Part shown: one piece after another, positions 63,207 through 64,000 of the stretch
Numbering within the stretch: position 1 is the stretch's first letter
Layout: each line of letters starts with the position of its first letter
Assembly: GCA_039105265.1 (NCBI GenBank)
Contig: JAPFFF010000004.1
Coordinates: 4,092,001 to 4,156,000 of the forward strand
DNA: 64,000 nt
Source: Tritrichomonas musculus
Taxonomy: Eukaryota > Parabasalia > Tritrichomonadida > Tritrichomonadidae
Direction: 5' to 3'
Notes under the pieces: generated by a model
Database searches by the model: none
Told to the model about the DNA's origin: nothing
The model's input: the letters and a program-made list of their open reading frames with translations, nothing else
Position numbers and translations under genes: made by a program

Positions 63207-64000
63207 AATATAATCAGCCCATATAATCTTTGATATATATTATTATTATAGTCTGTTGATATACAAGTGCATTTTCTAGGATCTGGCTCTACTTCATAAA
63301 ATTGTTGATATATAATTATATGAAATGGGTTTGTACCAAAACTATCTAGCTCAAAATAGTTCTTCTCTATATAGATAGCAATATTTTTATTCACATCTGC
63401 TGAGAGAATAGACATACCAGATTCGAATCTTTTTTCTCTATAACAACTAAACAATTCAAGGACCTGATTATTTCCATAAGTTTTAACATATTCTGATGTT
63501 ACCGCTCCTGCAACAAGATTACAATCCCACTGTATTGTCGTAATACGCTCTTTTATGTCTAAATCACATTTAACATATAAGGCTGTTTTATTCAACTTTT
63601 TTGGTGCTGAAACTGATATCACTAAAACATCGTAATCCTCATCATCTTTTGTGTATTTTTTTCTTCTTCCCTTACCACCATCATCCCAAAATGCATCCAC
63701 TCCTTCAGTAACTTCACTTCCATCTTTATTTATGATTCTCCAATTCTTGAGATATGGGTACAATATTTCTGCGAAATTAAGTGAAGAATGGTCTTCAGGC
63801 ATATCAGGATATATAGTTTCTTTCATCCATTTTACCATTTTGTCATAATGCTTGACAACAAACTCTGGTGACCCCCAATTTTTTTCTCCAATTGATATCT
63901 TTGCTAAACAGTTATTGATACAATTATTACCGTTCCATTTCTCACCATCCCATGTTAATTCCCAATAGTGTCCAAATAAGTAATCTCTAAACTTAAATAC
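63203..64000 (-). CDS. virus-like element protein (5' end outside the window)
   Basis: The frame is open to the last base of the window, so the ATG at 63838 is internal rather than a start. It encodes GHYWELTWDGEKWNGN, similar to KWALTWNGSNWIGD in the fibre-like protein, and QQFYEVEPDPRK, similar to QQFYEVSPNPNA there. It is thus another member of the same structural family. Confidence 0.5.
   Translation of the reverse strand, partial: VFKFRDYLFGHYWELTWDGEKWNGNNCINNCLAKISIGEKNWGSPEFVVKHYDKMVKWMKETIYPDMPEDHSSLNFAEILYPYLKNWRIINKDGSEVTEGVDAFWDDGGKGRRKKYTKDDEDYDVLVISVSAPKKLNKTALYVKCDLDIKERITTIQWDCNLVAGAVTSEYVKTYGNNQVLELFSCYREKRFESGMSILSADVNKNIAIYIEKNYFELDSFGTNPFHIIIYQQFYEVEPDPRKCTCISTDYNNNIYQRLYGLIIL

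Larger units (their letters stand above)
56990..64000. mobile_element. Maverick/Polinton-like virus-like element, terminal part (continues past the window)
   Basis: Base composition jumps from very AT-rich to moderate at about 56,990, where the sequence AGTAGTATAGTATAGG begins; an AG start is usual for Polinton termini. A GC-rich terminal zone with a hairpin follows (57003-57033), then large genes all on the minus strand, reading toward this end. The proteins are fibre-like with coiled coils. No polymerase, integrase, ATPase or protease is visible, as these would lie beyond 64,000. The visible part looks mostly whole with about one break, and the long open frames suggest a fairly young insertion. 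Family assignment is by layout and composition, not by a hallmark gene. Confidence 0.5.

Overview
The window reads as nuclear DNA of a parabasalid protist close to Trichomonas, most probably an AT-rich relative such as Tritrichomonas foetus (the species is inferred, not proven). The reasons are intron-less genes, very short 5' leaders carrying TCAYW initiator-like motifs, stop codons that often run straight into a TAAA polyadenylation-type signal, a bacterial-type ROK sugar kinase, a MATE transporter, a Pmp-like beta-helix surface protein, MULE and Tc1/mariner transposons, and a Maverick/Polinton-like block. Intergenic DNA is extremely AT-rich.

Layout. (1) 1-17.9 kb is a compact host gene block: a ROK fructokinase-like enzyme (5' end outside the window), a small unknown protein, a PP2A B56 regulatory subunit, an NXF/Mex67-like mRNA export factor, a leucine-rich-repeat protein, a ZIP-like membrane protein, a 1448-residue Asn-rich HEAT-like protein, a membrane-anchored neutral-sphingomyelinase-like enzyme, a TPR protein and a MATE transporter. 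(2) 18-57 kb is a transposon graveyard whose only host-type gene is a Pmp-like surface protein (28.9-30.9 kb) lying between long inverted repeats. A 56-codon mini-ORF with the same membrane/cytoplasmic tail sits at 18.0 kb. Around these I could delimit many non-autonomous elements by terminal inverted repeats (TIRs) and target-site duplications (TSDs): a hAT-like MITE with 8-bp TSD, a MULE-like MITE with 10-bp TSD, several TA-flanked Tc1/mariner-like elements, foldback elements, and an autonomous-looking MULE with a SWIM-type transposase and a 9 x 132 bp minisatellite. (3) From about 56.99 kb to the end is the terminal part of a Maverick/Polinton-like element with large fibre-like proteins on the minus strand; it interrupts an older DDE-transposase pseudogene.

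The repeat block can be read as a history. Element N (35.76-45.82 kb) was hit in its left TIR by the MULE and elsewhere by a 1.46-kb element Q, which then took a second copy of itself at an internal TA. An inverted pair of 1-kb repeats R (46.0-50.6 and 52.1-54.5 kb) carries different insertions in each arm, so each arm shows the empty sites of the other and fixes the TSDs.

Family assignments were made by eye from motifs and remembered family sequences; no database search was run.
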